Assembly: GCF_003992665.1 (NCBI RefSeq)
Contig: NZ_RZMX01000014.1
Coordinates: 186,001-250,000, forward strand
Reading direction: 5' to 3'
DNA: 64,000 nucleotides
Origin: Pelagibacterium montanilacus
Lineage (GTDB): Bacteria; Pseudomonadota; Alphaproteobacteria; Rhizobiales; Devosiaceae
In this document: in pieces, positions 1 through 9,730 of the stretch
Layout: each line of letters begins with the position of its first letter
Numbering within the stretch: the first letter of the stretch is position 1
Notes under the pieces: generated by a model
The model's database searches: none
Seen by the model: the letters and a program-made list of their open reading frames with translations, nothing else
Told to the model about the DNA's origin: nothing
Made by a program: the position numbers and the translations under genes

Positions 1-1214
1 GGGATCAGTATTCCACGCCGCGACGCACCCAGATCGATGAATTCGCCGGCGACATGGACGATGAGGATCTCATCGCCCGAGAGGACATGGTGGTCACCGT
101 CACGCACGCGGGTTACATCAAGCGCGTGCCGCTCTCGACCTATCGGGCGCAGCGGCGCGGCGGCAAGGGCCGCTCAGGCATGAGCACGCGCGACGAGGAT
201 TTCGTATCGCGGCTGTTTGTAGCCAACACGCACACGCCGGTGCTGTTCTTTTCGTCACGCGGCATCGTCTACAAGATGAAGGTCTGGCGGTTGCCCGTTG
301 CCGCGCCCAATGCGCGCGGCAAGGCCCTTATCAATATGCTGCCGCTCGAGAATGGGGAGTATATCACCTCGATCATGCCGTTGCCCGAGGACGAGGAATC
401 CTGGGACGCGCTCGACGTCATGTTCGTGACGACGCGGGGCAATGTGCGCCGCAACAAGCTTTCTGACTTCGTGGAAGTGCGCCAGAACGGCAAGATCGCC
501 ATGAAGCTCGACGAAGGCGATGGCATCGTTGGTGTCGAGACGGCCAGTGAAATGGACGACATCCTGCTCACGACTGCCAACGGCCAGTGCATCCGCTTCG
601 CGATCACAGACGTGCGCGTCTTCAAGGGCCGCGATTCGACGGGTGTGCGAGGCATCAACCTCGCCGATGACGATACGGTTATCTCGATGTCGATCCTGCG
701 GCACTTCGATGCCAGCGCCGACGAGCGTGCGGCATACATCAAGATGAGCCGCGCCGTACGCGGTGAGTCCGATGACAGCGTTCAGGACTCCGATGAAGAC
801 GGGGCCAGCGATGCGCACCTGACCCAGGAGCGCTACATCGAGATGAGTGCGTCTGAGCAGTTCGTGCTGACGATCTCCGAGAACGGCTTTGGCAAACGCA
901 CGTCCTCTTTCGAATACCGGGTCACTGGGCGCGGCGGCAAGGGGATCGTGGCCATGGCCGTCAATGCCCGCAATGGCCAGCTTATCGGTTCGTTCCCGGT
1001 CGAGAACCATGATCAGCTCATGCTGGTGACCAATGCCGGCCAGGTGATCCGTGTGCCTGTGGAAGGCATCCGGATCGTTGGGCGCTCGAGCCAGGGCGTG
1101 ACGATCTTCAAGACCGCCGCAGATGAAAAGGTGGTCTCTGTCGAGCGGATTTCCGAGCCGGAGAACGCGGACGGCGAGGGCGACGTGCCAGAGGCCGAGA
1201 ACCCGACCGAATAA
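1..1214 (+). CDS. gyrA: DNA gyrase subunit A, C-terminal part (5' end outside window)
   Basis: The frame is open from base 3 and gives the last 403 residues of GyrA. This is the end of the breakage-reunion region plus the C-terminal beta-pinwheel that wraps DNA for ATP-driven negative supercoiling. The GyrA-box QRRGGKG is read at about 150-170, and a related blade motif GRGGKGIVAM lies near the end. A short acidic, serine-rich linker between two blades (about 757-830) looks like a lineage insert. The tail is acidic (Glu/Asp/Pro), as in many GyrA proteins. A strong terminator follows the stop by a few bases, so gyrA ends its transcript here. The catalytic tyrosine region lies before the window, so only the C-terminal half can be judged. 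Confidence 0.97.
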   Translation, partial: DQYSTPRRTQIDEFAGDMDDEDLIAREDMVVTVTHAGYIKRVPLSTYRAQRRGGKGRSGMSTRDEDFVSRLFVANTHTPVLFFSSRGIVYKMKVWRLPVAAPNARGKALINMLPLENGEYITSIMPLPEDEESWDALDVMFVTTRGNVRRNKLSDFVEVRQNGKIAMKLDEGDGIVGVETASEMDDILLTTANGQCIRFAITDVRVFKGRDSTGVRGINLADDDTVISMSILRHFDASADERAAYIKMSRAVRGESDDSVQDSDEDGASDAHLTQERYIEMSASEQFVLTISENGFGKRTSSFEYRVTGRGGKGIVAMAVNARNGQLIGSFPVENHDQLMLVTNAGQVIRVPVEGIRIVGRSSQGVTIFKTAADEKVVSVERISEPENADGEGDVPEAENPTE

Positions 1215-1217
1215 GAG

Positions 1218-1245
1218 AAGGCCGCCCTGATGGGCGGCCTTTTTC
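1218..1245 (+). terminator. Rho-independent terminator of gyrA
   Basis: A perfect inverted repeat (AAGGCCGCCC / GGGCGGCCTT) with a 4-base loop is followed directly by a T run. It starts 4 bases after the gyrA stop. Confidence 0.93.
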
Positions 1246-1314
1246 GTCAACGGTCGATAGAGCTTGCCAAGGGACCGAGGTAGTGTCTAGCTCCGGATAA
1301 ATGGAGCGCAGCCG

Positions 1315-1935
1315 ATGGCCGATGCAGCCTCGCTTTTTGCCTTTGTCACAGCAGCCTTGTTCATCGCCGTGGTGCCGGGGCCAACGGTTACTATCATCAT
1401 CGCGAGTGCCCTCTCATCCGGCACCCTGGCGGGGCTTGCCATCATTGTCGGCACGCAGATCGGGTTGGCCAGCATGATATTCGTGGTTGCACTGGGGCTC
1501 GAGGCGGTGATGAGCTTCATGGGCTGGGCCTTCGACATCATCAAGCTGCTGGGCGCCGCGTATCTCGTCTGGATCGGCATCGGCATGATGCGCTCGCGCG
1601 GCGAGCTCGGCGGGGTTCGTGCCGGCAAACCGCGGTCCTTGCGTGGCCATGTTGTGCAGGGGTTTTTGGTGATCTGGGCCAATCCCAAGGCGCTGCTGTT
1701 CTTTGGGGCGTTCCTGCCTCAGTTCGTGGTCGGCGCTGGACCCGCGCTCACCCAGATCATCATGTTGGGCGGGCTGTTCATGCTCGTGACCACACTCAGC
1801 GATTCCGTTTATGCGGTGCTGGCCGGTCAGGCGCGGCACTGGATCACCGCTGCCCGCATTCGGCTGGTCAATCGGGTGTCGGGTGCCGTTCTGATCGGCG
1901 GGGGCATCTGGCTTGCGCTGCAAAAGCGAGCGTGA
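1315..1935 (+). CDS. LysE/RhtB-family amino-acid exporter
   Basis: This 206-residue inner-membrane protein is almost wholly hydrophobic, with about six membrane segments. The N-terminus carries the LysE/RhtB signature: a first helix ending VVPGPTVTII, then a glycine-rich second segment. A family WANPKALLFF stretch sits near residue 123. Family members export amino acids or related small molecules by proton exchange; the substrate cannot be read from sequence. The gene follows the gyrA terminator, so it needs its own promoter in 1246-1314. It may lead the following housekeeping run, since coaD begins 13 bases after its stop. The ATG at 1315 is the first in frame. Confidence 0.9.
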   Translation: MADAASLFAFVTAALFIAVVPGPTVTIIIASALSSGTLAGLAIIVGTQIGLASMIFVVALGLEAVMSFMGWAFDIIKLLGAAYLVWIGIGMMRSRGELGGVRAGKPRSLRGHVVQGFLVIWANPKALLFFGAFLPQFVVGAGPALTQIIMLGGLFMLVTTLSDSVYAVLAGQARHWITAARIRLVNRVSGAVLIGGGIWLALQKRA

Positions 1936-1948
1936 CACAACACCGCCC

Positions 1949-2437
1949 ATGAAAATGCGCATCGGCTTTTACCCGGGGTCGTTCGATCCCCTGACCAACG
2001 GACATGTGGACATCATCGATCGGGCCTGCGGGCTCGTCGATCGGTTGGTGATTGGCGTTGGCGTGCATGCCCAGAAAAGCCCGATGCTCGCAGCCGCCGA
2101 GCGCGTCCGGATGATCGACGAGATCACCGGTCCGATCGCTGCCGGGCACGAGACCGAAGTCGCGATCATGGAATTCGACGGGCTGATGGTCGACGCTGCT
2201 CTGGCGTCGGGCGCAGGCATCGTCATCCGGGGTCTTCGTGACACTACGGACTACAATTACGAGATGCAGATGGTGGGGATGAACGCCAGGCTCGCGCCCG
2301 ACCTGCAGACCGTGTTTCTTCCTTCAAGCCCGGCGGTGCGCCATATTTCCGCGACGCTGGTCCGCCAGATTGCAGGCATGGGCGGTGACATATCGCACTT
2401 TGTCCCGGCCCGCGTTCTCGAACTCATGGAGATGTAA
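1949..2437 (+). CDS. coaD: Phosphopantetheine adenylyltransferase
   Basis: CoaD transfers AMP from ATP to 4'-phosphopantetheine, making dephospho-CoA in the penultimate step of CoA synthesis in the cytosol. From the ATG at 1949 the protein is 162 residues, the family length. The nucleotidyl-transferase motif GSFDPLTNGH is at residues 10-19 (T/HxGH at 16-19), IRGLRDTTDYNYE at about 93-105, and ISATLVR, the variant of ISSTxVR, at 133-139. The frame extends upstream to 1913 into the LysE gene, but that segment has no family match. A second ATG at 1955 is also possible. The stop overlaps the next start in TAATG, indicating translational coupling to the cyclophilin. Confidence 0.96.
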   Translation: MKMRIGFYPGSFDPLTNGHVDIIDRACGLVDRLVIGVGVHAQKSPMLAAAERVRMIDEITGPIAAGHETEVAIMEFDGLMVDAALASGAGIVIRGLRDTTDYNYEMQMVGMNARLAPDLQTVFLPSSPAVRHISATLVRQIAGMGGDISHFVPARVLELMEM

Positions 2438-3051
2438 TGGCAGCACATGCCCCCCAACCGTTGAACCGCCGGATCGTGTTTCTGGTCGTTGCCTTCGTCG
2501 GCCTTTTTGCGGCCACCGCCGCATGGTCGCTGCTCTCGCTCGGGCACAGCCAGCCGGCTGTGGCCCAGACGAGCGACGCGGAAGGACCTTTTGCCACGCT
2601 CACGCTGGAGGAGGGCGAGGTGCTGATCAGGCTGCGGCCCGATCTGGCCCCCAATCACGTCGAGCGCATCACGACCCTCGCCAATGACGGCTTTTACGAT
2701 GGCCACCTCTTTCACCGCGTGATCGAGAACTTCATGGCGCAGACTGGCGACCCCACGGGCACCGGCGCCGGCGGATCGGATCTGCCGGATCTTGAAGCCG
2801 AGTTCTCGTCCGAGCCGTTCGTGCGGGGCACGCTTGGTATGGCGCGGTCCACGGACCCTAACTCCGCCAACTCCCAGTTCTTCATCGTGACGGGCGATTC
2901 CTCGCATCTGAACGAGCAGTACACCCTGTTCGGCGAGGTGATAGAAGGCATGGACCTCGTGGACGCCCTTGCGAGTGGTCCGCAGCAGGCCAATGGCATG
3001 GTGCCCGACCCCGACACGATGGTGTCGCTTCGCGTTTCCGACAGTCTCTGA
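2437..3051 (+). CDS. Cyclophilin-type peptidyl-prolyl isomerase, exported or membrane-anchored
   Basis: This 204-residue protein has one hydrophobic segment (about residues 14-35) ending in an AxA-like site, AVAQT, so it is secreted or anchored facing the periplasm. The rest is a single cyclophilin domain that catalyses proline cis-trans isomerisation during folding. Core motifs are FHRVIENFMAQTGD and NSANSQFFIV, with an acidic insert typical of the bacterial PpiA/PpiB group. The ATG overlaps the coaD stop by one base. The next gene is a cytosolic paralogue, so the pair covers both compartments. The start rests on the overlap, as no strong ribosome-binding site is visible. Confidence 0.93.
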   Translation: MAAHAPQPLNRRIVFLVVAFVGLFAATAAWSLLSLGHSQPAVAQTSDAEGPFATLTLEEGEVLIRLRPDLAPNHVERITTLANDGFYDGHLFHRVIENFMAQTGDPTGTGAGGSDLPDLEAEFSSEPFVRGTLGMARSTDPNSANSQFFIVTGDSSHLNEQYTLFGEVIEGMDLVDALASGPQQANGMVPDPDTMVSLRVSDSL

Positions 3052-3078
3052 TTTGCATCAACAGGATCACCCAGACCA

Positions 3079-3555
3079 ATGACCAGCTATTCCGATCCCG
3101 AAAACATCCTTCTCATGGAAACGACCAAGGGCGATGTCGTTATCGAGCTCCGCCCCGACCTCGCGCCCGGGCACGTTGAGCGCATCAAGGAACTCGCCCG
3201 TGAAAAGTTCTACGACGGGATCGTCTTTCATCGCGTGATTGACGGCTTCATGGCGCAGGCCGGCTGTCCCAAGGGCAACGGCACCAGCGGATCGAGCAAG
3301 CCCGATCTCAAGGCAGAGTTCTCCAGCGAAAAGCATGTGCGTGGCACTGTTTCGGCTGCCCGCACGGCCAATCCGGATTCGGCCAATTCCCAGTTCTTCA
3401 TCTGCTTTGGCGAGGCTCCCTGGCTGAACCGGCAGTACTCGGTCTGGGGCCAGGTCATCGAAGGCATGGACCATATCGACCAGCTCGAGCGCGGCGAGCC
3501 CGTGCGCAATCCCGACCGGATCGTCAGCCTGCGCGTTGCAGCCGACGTCGCCTGA
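3079..3555 (+). CDS. ppiB: Cyclophilin-type peptidyl-prolyl isomerase, cytosolic
   Basis: A 158-residue single-domain cyclophilin without signal peptide, so a cytosolic proline isomerase. Motifs are FHRVIDGFMAQAGCPKGNG and NSANSQFFIC, with a tryptophan in the PWLNRQYSVWG segment near the C-terminus, which is the position linked to cyclosporin binding in human CypA. It is clearly paralogous to the preceding exported protein, and the 27-base gap suggests co-transcription. PpiB is used as symbol because of the cytosolic type, not because orthology was tested. Confidence 0.93.
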   Translation: MTSYSDPENILLMETTKGDVVIELRPDLAPGHVERIKELAREKFYDGIVFHRVIDGFMAQAGCPKGNGTSGSSKPDLKAEFSSEKHVRGTVSAARTANPDSANSQFFICFGEAPWLNRQYSVWGQVIEGMDHIDQLERGEPVRNPDRIVSLRVAADVA

Positions 3556-3557
3556 GA

Positions 3558-3938
3558 ATGCTCAGGCTTTTCGGACTTGCGATGGTGGCGGGGGCGGCTT
3601 TGGCCGCTCCCGCGCACGCGACCGGAACCATATCCTGCGTCTCTGAAGATGGCGCGACCATCGACATGGCGATCGGCAGCCTGCCAATCCTCGCGGTGAT
3701 CAGCGCCTACATTCAGGTGGGCGGCCAGGAATGGACGACCGCCGAAGGCGCCATCGGATCGGTTCAGGCGTTCGGCGACGCGGAAACGGTCCGTGTCGAT
3801 TTCACCGATGCCAACATCAACGAGATCGTGGCGCGCCTGCGTCTGTTCAGGGTCCTCGAAGAGAGCGATTTTGCCATGGGGGGTACACTCCAGATCGTGG
3901 GCACTGGTGCCTATGCAGTTACCTGCATCGGGCCCTGA
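3558..3938 (+). CDS. Small secreted protein of unknown function
   Basis: This 126-residue protein starts with a clear signal peptide (MLRLFGLAMVAGAALAAPAHA). The mature part is about 105 residues with two cysteines, one near each end (CVSEDG and VTCIGP), which could form a disulfide in the periplasm. It starts 2 bases after ppiB and its stop abuts queA, so it lies inside the operon. I do not recognise the family. A periplasmic partner role beside the exported cyclophilin is only a guess from position. Confidence 0.8.
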   Translation: MLRLFGLAMVAGAALAAPAHATGTISCVSEDGATIDMAIGSLPILAVISAYIQVGGQEWTTAEGAIGSVQAFGDAETVRVDFTDANINEIVARLRLFRVLEESDFAMGGTLQIVGTGAYAVTCIGP

Positions 3939-5018
3939 ATGCGCGTCGACCTTTTCGATTTCGACCTGCCTGAAGACCGGATAGCGCTTCACCCCGTCAG
4001 TCCGCGCGACAGCGCGCGCATGCTTGTTGTCGATGCAATCGGTACACTGGAAGATCGCGTGGTCAGGGACCTTTCGACCGTGCTCGATCCGGGCGACGTG
4101 CTGGTGCTCAACAACACGAGGGTGATCCCGGCGGACCTTCGAGGTGTGCGGCACCGGGGCGAGCTGACGGCCAATGTCTCTTTCAACCTGCACAAGCGGA
4201 TCGACCCGTCCCGGTGGCTGGCCTTTGCCCGTCCTGCCAAGCGGCTCAAGCCGGGGGACCGCATCATCTTCGGTGAGAGCACCGGCAACATCTGCGCGCT
4301 CGATGCGCTGGAAGCGACTGTGGCTTCGGTGCACGAAGGCGAGGTTACGTTGGCCTTCGACTTCTCGGGGGCCGTGCTCGACGAGGCGATCAAGGCGCGC
4401 GGGGCCATGCCGCTGCCGCCCTATATCGGCGCCAAGCGCGCCATCGAAGAGCGGGACGGAGAGGACTATCAGACGGTCTATGCCGAACGCGACGGCGCAG
4501 TAGCGGCCCCAACTGCTGGCCTGCACTTTACCCGCGAACTGCTTCGGACGCTCGAAGCGCGCGGCGTCGCGATCGAGGAGGTCACCCTGCATGTGGGCGC
4601 GGGGACGTTCCTTCCCATGAAAGCCGACGATACCGACGATCATCGCATGCATGCGGAATGGGGCGTCGTAACGCTGCCCACGGTGGAGCGCATTCGCGCG
4701 GCGAAGGCGGCGGGCCGGCGGATTGTGGCTGTCGGCACGACAAGCCTGCGGCTGCTTGAAAGTGCGGCGCGCGAGACCGGAGAGCTGGTCCCGTTCGAGG
4801 GGGACACCGATATCTTCATCACGCCCGGCTTCGATTTTCGCGTGGTCGATGCGCTGATGACCAATTTCCACCTGCCGCGCTCGACGCTGTTCATGCTGGT
4901 GTCCGCGTTCTCGGGCCTCAAGACCATGCGCAACGCTTATGCGCACGCTATCGAGACAGGCTACCGCTTCTATTCCTACGGCGATGCCTCGCTGCTTTTC
5001 CGGGCCAACCATGACTGA
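3939..5018 (+). CDS. queA: S-adenosylmethionine:tRNA ribosyltransferase-isomerase
   Basis: QueA moves and isomerises the ribosyl part of SAM onto 7-aminomethyl-7-deazaguanine in tRNA, forming epoxyqueuosine at the wobble base of GUN anticodons. At 359 residues it has family length. Characteristic segments are the start [45 protein letters not shown] and FHLPRSTL. The start abuts the previous stop. The 3' end overlaps tgt by 8 bases, so the two steps of queuosine synthesis are translationally coupled. Confidence 0.97.
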   Translation: MRVDLFDFDLPEDRIALHPVSPRDSARMLVVDAIGTLEDRVVRDLSTVLDPGDVLVLNNTRVIPADLRGVRHRGELTANVSFNLHKRIDPSRWLAFARPAKRLKPGDRIIFGESTGNICALDALEATVASVHEGEVTLAFDFSGAVLDEAIKARGAMPLPPYIGAKRAIEERDGEDYQTVYAERDGAVAAPTAGLHFTRELLRTLEARGVAIEEVTLHVGAGTFLPMKADDTDDHRMHAEWGVVTLPTVERIRAAKAAGRRIVAVGTTSLRLLESAARETGELVPFEGDTDIFITPGFDFRVVDALMTNFHLPRSTLFMLVSAFSGLKTMRNAYAHAIETGYRFYSYGDASLLFRANHD

Positions 5019-6144
5019 GCATTTCCAGTTCGCTCTCCTTTCGACCGGTGGCAGCGCACGGCGCGGGCGGATCGACACGCCGCGCGGAGAGATCCGGACC
5101 CCTGCCTTCATGCCGGTGGGCACGGCGGGCACCGTCAAGGCGCTTTATCCCGAGCAGGTGCGCGACACCGGCGCGGATATCGTCCTGGGAAACACCTATC
5201 ACCTGATGCTGCGGCCCGGTGCGGAGCGTGTGGCCCGCCTCGGCGGGCTGCACCAATTCATGGAATGGCCCCGGCCGATTCTCACCGATTCGGGCGGGTT
5301 CCAAGTCATGAGCCTCTCCAAATTGCGCAAGCTCGAAGAGAACGGTGTCACGTTCAAATCCCATATCGACGGGTCGAGCCACAGTCTAACGCCAGAGCGT
5401 TCGATCGAAATCCAGAAGCTTCTGGATTCCGATATCATCATGCAACTCGACGAATGCGTGGGACTGCCTGCCGAGCGGGACGAACTGGATCGGGCCATGC
5501 AGTTGTCACTGCGCTGGGCGGAGCGCTCCAAGCGCGCGTTTGACGATGCAAAGGGCAGAGCGCTTTTCGGGATTGTGCAGGGCGGGGATGATGCCGGGCT
5601 GAGGGCCATCTCGGCTGCCGCGCTGGCCGACATCGGCTTTCACGGCTATGCGGTAGGCGGGCTGGCGGTGGGTGAGCCTCAGGAGGTCATGTTCCGCGTA
5701 CTCGATGAGGTTGTGCCTCATCTGCCGCAAGACCGTCCGCACTATCTGATGGGCGTCGGCAAGCCCGATGACCTGCTGGGCGCCGTGGCGCGTGGCATCG
5801 ACATGTTCGATTGCGTCCACCCCACACGGGCCGGGCGACACGGACACGCCTATACCCGCTTTGGCGTGGTCAATTTCAAGAATGCCCGGCACAGGGATGA
5901 TCCGCGTCCTCTGGACGAAGCCTCGTCCAACCCCATCGCCCGGCGGTTCTCGCGCGCCTATCTGCATCATCTCGTCAAGTGCGAGGAAATTCTCGGTGCA
6001 ATGATACTCTCGCAGGTCAACCTGGCCTATTATCAGGAGTTGATGAGCGGGATGCGAAGTGCAATTGAAGCCGGCCGGTTCGACGATTTCGTCGCCGAAA
6101 CCCGGGATGGGTGGGCGCGCGGCGACCTGCCGGCAGTCGAGTAA
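5011..6144 (+). CDS. tgt: Queuine/preQ1 tRNA-guanine transglycosylase
   Basis: Tgt swaps guanine-34 of tRNA-Asp/Asn/His/Tyr for preQ1, the step before QueA. From the ATG at 5011, inside the end of queA, the protein is 377 residues, the family length. The catalytic aspartate regions are visible as [12 protein letters not shown] and in [14 protein letters not shown]; substrate recognition is GNTYHL and GGLAVGE. The frame is open upstream to 4939, but that part is queA sequence in another frame. The zinc-site cysteine pattern near the C-terminus looks reduced (DCVHPT and [15 protein letters not shown]), so zinc binding is less certain. The stop is 10 bases before pgi. Confidence 0.96.
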   Translation: MTEHFQFALLSTGGSARRGRIDTPRGEIRTPAFMPVGTAGTVKALYPEQVRDTGADIVLGNTYHLMLRPGAERVARLGGLHQFMEWPRPILTDSGGFQVMSLSKLRKLEENGVTFKSHIDGSSHSLTPERSIEIQKLLDSDIIMQLDECVGLPAERDELDRAMQLSLRWAERSKRAFDDAKGRALFGIVQGGDDAGLRAISAAALADIGFHGYAVGGLAVGEPQEVMFRVLDEVVPHLPQDRPHYLMGVGKPDDLLGAVARGIDMFDCVHPTRAGRHGHAYTRFGVVNFKNARHRDDPRPLDEASSNPIARRFSRAYLHHLVKCEEILGAMILSQVNLAYYQELMSGMRSAIEAGRFDDFVAETRDGWARGDLPAVE

Positions 6145-6154
6145 GGGAAACAAG

Positions 6155-7804
6155 ATGTCCAACAAGGCCCGCAAGCAGGCATTCGCCGACCTCGAAAAGC
6201 ACCGCTCGCGCCTCCAAGGCACGAACATGCGCGAGCTGTTCGCGCACGACCCGGAGCGCTTCGCGACGTATTCGGCGCGGTTCGGGGACATATTGCTCGA
6301 CTATTCCAAGAACCGGATCGACAGCCAGTCGCTCAAAGCGCTGTTCGCGCTGGCCAAGGCTGCCGATGTCGAAGGGCGGCGCGACGCCATGTGGGCGGGC
6401 GAGCCCATCAACAGGACCGAGGGCCGGGCTGTGCTGCACATGGCATTGCGCCATTTCGGCGACGAACCCGTCACGGTCGACGGCGAGAATGTGATGCCCG
6501 GTGTGCGGGATGTGCTCGCGCGCATGAAGGGCTTCTCGGAGGCTGTAAGAAGCGGCGAGGTCCGAGGTGCTACCGGCGAGGCCTTCACCGATGTGGTCAA
6601 TATCGGGATTGGCGGCTCCGATCTCGGCCCGGCGATGGTCACTCTGGCGCTGGCGCCCTACACGCGCCAGGATTTGCGGGCTCACTATGTATCCAACGTC
6701 GACGGCGCACACATTGCCGATACCCTGAAGGGCCTCGACCCGGCCAGAACGCTGTTCATCGTGGCGTCCAAGACCTTTACCACCGACGAAACCATGACCA
6801 ATGCGGGCTCGGGGCGGGCCTGGCTGGCCGAGGCGCTCGGCGAAGACGCGGTGAACGCCCACTTTGCCGCCGTTTCAACCAATATCGAAGGCTGCAAGGC
6901 GTTCGGCATCTCCGAGGACCGGATTTTCGGGTTCTGGGATTGGGTCGGCGGCCGCTATTCGGTCTGGTCCGCGATCGGCCTGCCTGTGGTGATCGCCGTG
7001 GGTTTTGATAGTTTCGAGGCATTTCTGCGCGGCGCAGGGGAGATGGATCACCATTTCCGCTCCACCCCGCTCGAAAAGAACCTGCCGGTCATCATGGGCT
7101 TGTTGGGTATCTGGTATCGCAACACCTGGGGCTTTGCGACCCATGCGGTGCTGCCCTACGACCAGCGCCTGTCACGATTTGCCGCCTATCTCCAGCAGCA
7201 GGATATGGAATCAAATGGCAAGTCGGTGACGCTCAAGGGCAAGGATGTGCCTTGGGACACCGGGCCGATCATCTGGGGCGAGCCCGGGACGAACGGGCAG
7301 CACGCGTTTTATCAACTGATCCACCAGGGCACGAGCGTGATTCCCTGCGATTTCCTCGTGGCGGCGACACCGCACGAGAATCTCCCGCCTCACCACGCCA
7401 AGCTGGTTGCCAACTGCCTCGCGCAGTCCGAAGCGCTGATGCTCGGGAAATCACAGAGCGAAGTGGAGGCCGAACTGAAGGCCCAGGGGCTGGCCGACGA
7501 AGAGATCGCGGCGCTGGTGCCGCACAAGGTGTTCCCGGGTAATCGGCCGTCTAACACCATCATGTACGAGAAGCTGGACCCCGCAACGCTGGGCAGGCTG
7601 GTTGCGCTCTACGAGCACAAGGTATTCGTTCAGGGCACGATCTGGAACATCAACTCCTATGATCAGTGGGGCGTTGAACTGGGTAAGCAATTGGCCAAGG
7701 CGCTGCTTCCCAAGGTTGAGGAGCAGCAGCCTGGCGACGATCACGACAGCTCGACCACGGGCCTGCTGGCTCATTTCCATGCTTTGAAGGGCAGCTCGAC
7801 GTGA
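6155..7804 (+). CDS. pgi: Glucose-6-phosphate isomerase
   Basis: Pgi interconverts glucose-6-phosphate and fructose-6-phosphate in the cytosol. From the ATG at 6155, preceded by AAGGGAAACAAG, it is 549 residues, the usual length. Two SIS domains are present. Signatures are [24 protein letters not shown] and [12 protein letters not shown], and the C-terminal catalytic lysine is in the [20 protein letters not shown] segment. The frame extends upstream to 6059 into tgt without family match. The stop TGA overlaps the GTG of map (GTGA). Confidence 0.97.
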   Translation: MSNKARKQAFADLEKHRSRLQGTNMRELFAHDPERFATYSARFGDILLDYSKNRIDSQSLKALFALAKAADVEGRRDAMWAGEPINRTEGRAVLHMALRHFGDEPVTVDGENVMPGVRDVLARMKGFSEAVRSGEVRGATGEAFTDVVNIGIGGSDLGPAMVTLALAPYTRQDLRAHYVSNVDGAHIADTLKGLDPARTLFIVASKTFTTDETMTNAGSGRAWLAEALGEDAVNAHFAAVSTNIEGCKAFGISEDRIFGFWDWVGGRYSVWSAIGLPVVIAVGFDSFEAFLRGAGEMDHHFRSTPLEKNLPVIMGLLGIWYRNTWGFATHAVLPYDQRLSRFAAYLQQQDMESNGKSVTLKGKDVPWDTGPIIWGEPGTNGQHAFYQLIHQGTSVIPCDFLVAATPHENLPPHHAKLVANCLAQSEALMLGKSQSEVEAELKAQGLADEEIAALVPHKVFPGNRPSNTIMYEKLDPATLGRLVALYEHKVFVQGTIWNINSYDQWGVELGKQLAKALLPKVEEQQPGDDHDSSTTGLLAHFHALKGSST

Positions 7805-8550
7805 CGATCACCTCCGAAGAGGAACTGAACCGCCTCAAGGCCATCGGGCGCATCTGCGCGGTGGCGCGCGATGCCATGGCGGCGGCGCTGGAGCCCGGGA
7901 TCACGACCCGTGAGCTCGACGATATCGGGCGGAAGATCCTCGACGAGAACGGTGCCCGCTCGGCGCCGGAGGTCACCTATGGCTTCCCCGGTGCGACGTG
8001 CATCTCGGTCAACGAGGAGATTGCGCATGGTATTCCGGGTGATCGGGTTATAGAGGCCGGTGATCTGGTCAATATCGACGTGTCCGCGGTCAAGGATGCG
8101 GTCTATGCCGATACCGGGGCTTCCTATCTGGTACCGCCGGTTTCGCGGCGCACCCAAAAGCTGTGCCGGGACGGCAAGCGTGCCATGTGGGCGGGGATTC
8201 GGGCCGTGAAGACCGGGGCAGGCCTCGCCGATATCGGGAAGGCAATCGGCAAGTTCGCCGGGATGAACGGCTACACCCTGATCCGCAACCTTGCCAGCCA
8301 TGGGGTCGGCGACAGCCTTCATGACGAGCCGTCCACCATTGCCACATGGCCGGACCGGGCCGAGCGGCGTAAGATGACCGAGGGGCTGGTGTTCACGATC
8401 GAGCCGTTCCTCTCGCTCGGGGGGCGCTATGCCGAGGAAAAGGACCCCGACGACCCCTGGACGCTAGTCAGCGAGCCTGCCGCGCTCTGCGTGCAGTTCG
8501 AGCACACCATCGTGGCTACCCGGCATGGAGCCCTCGTGGTCACCAACTGA
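7801..8550 (+). CDS. map: Methionine aminopeptidase, type I
   Basis: Map removes the initiator methionine from nascent proteins. It starts with GTG overlapping the pgi stop by 4 bases. All five metal ligands can be placed: D93 (NIDVSAVKD), D104 (DTGAS), H167 ([12 protein letters not shown]), E201 (FTIEPF) and E234 (QFEHT). H76 in IAHGIP fits the substrate-binding histidine. At 249 residues it is an ordinary bacterial type I enzyme without N-terminal extension. It is the last gene of the plus-strand run; the next gene is convergent 18 bases away and no clear terminator is seen between them. Confidence 0.95.
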   Translation: MTITSEEELNRLKAIGRICAVARDAMAAALEPGITTRELDDIGRKILDENGARSAPEVTYGFPGATCISVNEEIAHGIPGDRVIEAGDLVNIDVSAVKDAVYADTGASYLVPPVSRRTQKLCRDGKRAMWAGIRAVKTGAGLADIGKAIGKFAGMNGYTLIRNLASHGVGDSLHDEPSTIATWPDRAERRKMTEGLVFTIEPFLSLGGRYAEEKDPDDPWTLVSEPAALCVQFEHTIVATRHGALVVTN

Positions 8551-8568
8551 GGTTCGCAGCTCCCAAAC

Positions 8569-9105
8569 TCACCAGGTGTTATCGAGGCCTGCCTGCTCAC
8601 GCTCGTCCCTGATCAGGTCGACATTCTCGAGCAGATAACCGCGGAGATCCTGAAGTCCCGAGACGACCTCCATATGGGCCTCGGGGCACTTTTCGCGCGG
8701 ATTGATCGGGTTCTCCGTCGCCTCGTCCCATTCGACGACCGCTTCAAGCGTTCCTGCAAGGGCCTCGACGTCGCCGAAGGCGTAGCGGTTGATCTCGTTG
8801 CCGATCACCTCCGAGAGTGCGCCGAAGAGGGCTGGATCGCCGTCCGGCGCGAGGTCGGGATTGCACTGCAGATGGATGCGGTAGCGCAACTGGCCAGCAT
8901 AATACCAGAAAACGGCATCGGACCTCGCACCGGTATCGAACAGCCGTGAGGCCAGCACGTAGAGGGCCGAGGGGTGCTCGGATGCTGCAGTCTCCTGCAG
9001 TTTGGCAAGCGGCACGTCCGCATAGTCCTGAGCTTTGACCGGTACCGAGGTTGCCATCGCCAGAAAGATCGCGACGGGGGCAAGTGCTCGGGCGAGGGAT
9101 GTCAT
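8569..9105 (-). CDS. Secreted protein of unknown function
   Basis: From the ATG at 9105, preceded by a GGAG 9 bases upstream, the protein is 178 residues. The frame begins 9 codons earlier, but that start has no ribosome-binding site. A signal peptide ends at VPVKAQ. The mature part is helix-rich with a Sel1/TPR-like feel (HPSALYVLASRLFDTGARSDAVFWYYAGQLRYR) and two cysteines. Similar short repeats are found in cell-envelope or stress proteins, but I cannot name a family. Transcribed alone, convergent to map. Confidence 0.75.
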   Translation of the reverse strand: MTSLARALAPVAIFLAMATSVPVKAQDYADVPLAKLQETAASEHPSALYVLASRLFDTGARSDAVFWYYAGQLRYRIHLQCNPDLAPDGDPALFGALSEVIGNEINRYAFGDVEALAGTLEAVVEWDEATENPINPREKCPEAHMEVVSGLQDLRGYLLENVDLIRDEREQAGLDNTW

Positions 9106-9236
9106 GACGCTGCTCCTGTTGTCGGGGAGCACACAATCGTTCCATTGCGTCGCCAGTGGGGCAACTCCCCGCCACCTGACAGGCCAGGGCGCGGGTGCTT
9201 GCTACAAGTTGCATAAGAGCAACATGGTACCAGCGG

Positions 9237-9638
9237 TCAGATCCGCGTCAGCTCCATGGTCCGGCAGAATATGCCCTGGCAGCCCTGCAGGCTAATGGTA
9301 TCGGGCGCGTCGAGCGTCAGGCGCCCCGAGTAGCTCGAGCCCTCATAAAGCACCGTGCCGCGCCATGTTCCGGCCCCCGCAGGGGCGGCGCCGTCAAGCA
9401 CTCTGGTGCCGAGATAGGCGGCTGTTTCGCTGTCGCGGAGGTCTTCTGCAAGCCAGGTCATGGTCGCGCAGAGTTCATCTCCGCCCTGACACGCGAATAT
9501 TTCGAATCTGGATTCCCCGCTAGCCAGTTCCCACTGGCCGACGGGCGTTGGGGACTGGGCATGACTTGCTGGCGCGAGGGCAAGCGCCGTGGCAACGGAG
9601 AGGATGGCGGTTCCGGCGGTGAACACGGACTTGAGCAT
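9237..9638 (-). CDS. DUF2147-like secreted protein
   Basis: From the ATG at 9638 (GAGG 9-10 bases upstream) it encodes 133 residues with a signal peptide ending near ASHAQS. The mature domain begins PVGQWELASGESRFEIFAC and has LCATMTWL, then GTWRGTVLYEGSSYSGRLTL and a C-terminal LQGCQGIFCR. This is the order of the DUF2147 family: G-x-W start, GG-x-LC segment, G-x-W, Y, GC-x-G-x-C. Members are small periplasmic beta-rich proteins of unknown function. The paired cysteines suggest disulfides. An upstream in-frame start at 9674 is less likely because the signal peptide would be displaced. Confidence 0.8.
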   Translation of the reverse strand: MLKSVFTAGTAILSVATALALAPASHAQSPTPVGQWELASGESRFEIFACQGGDELCATMTWLAEDLRDSETAAYLGTRVLDGAAPAGAGTWRGTVLYEGSSYSGRLTLDAPDTISLQGCQGIFCRTMELTRI

Positions 9639-9730
9639 GATGAAGCCTCTTGGCGATTTCGACATGCGCGCCACCCTAGCGAATGGGCATTGAACGCCGC
9701 TCGTATCGCCTGTTCAGATCGCGTTCAGGC

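Noticed and set aside
3228-5138. Minus-strand open frame of over 600 codons across ppiB and queA
   Set aside because: It covers several well-supported genes on the other strand and has no recognisable domain.
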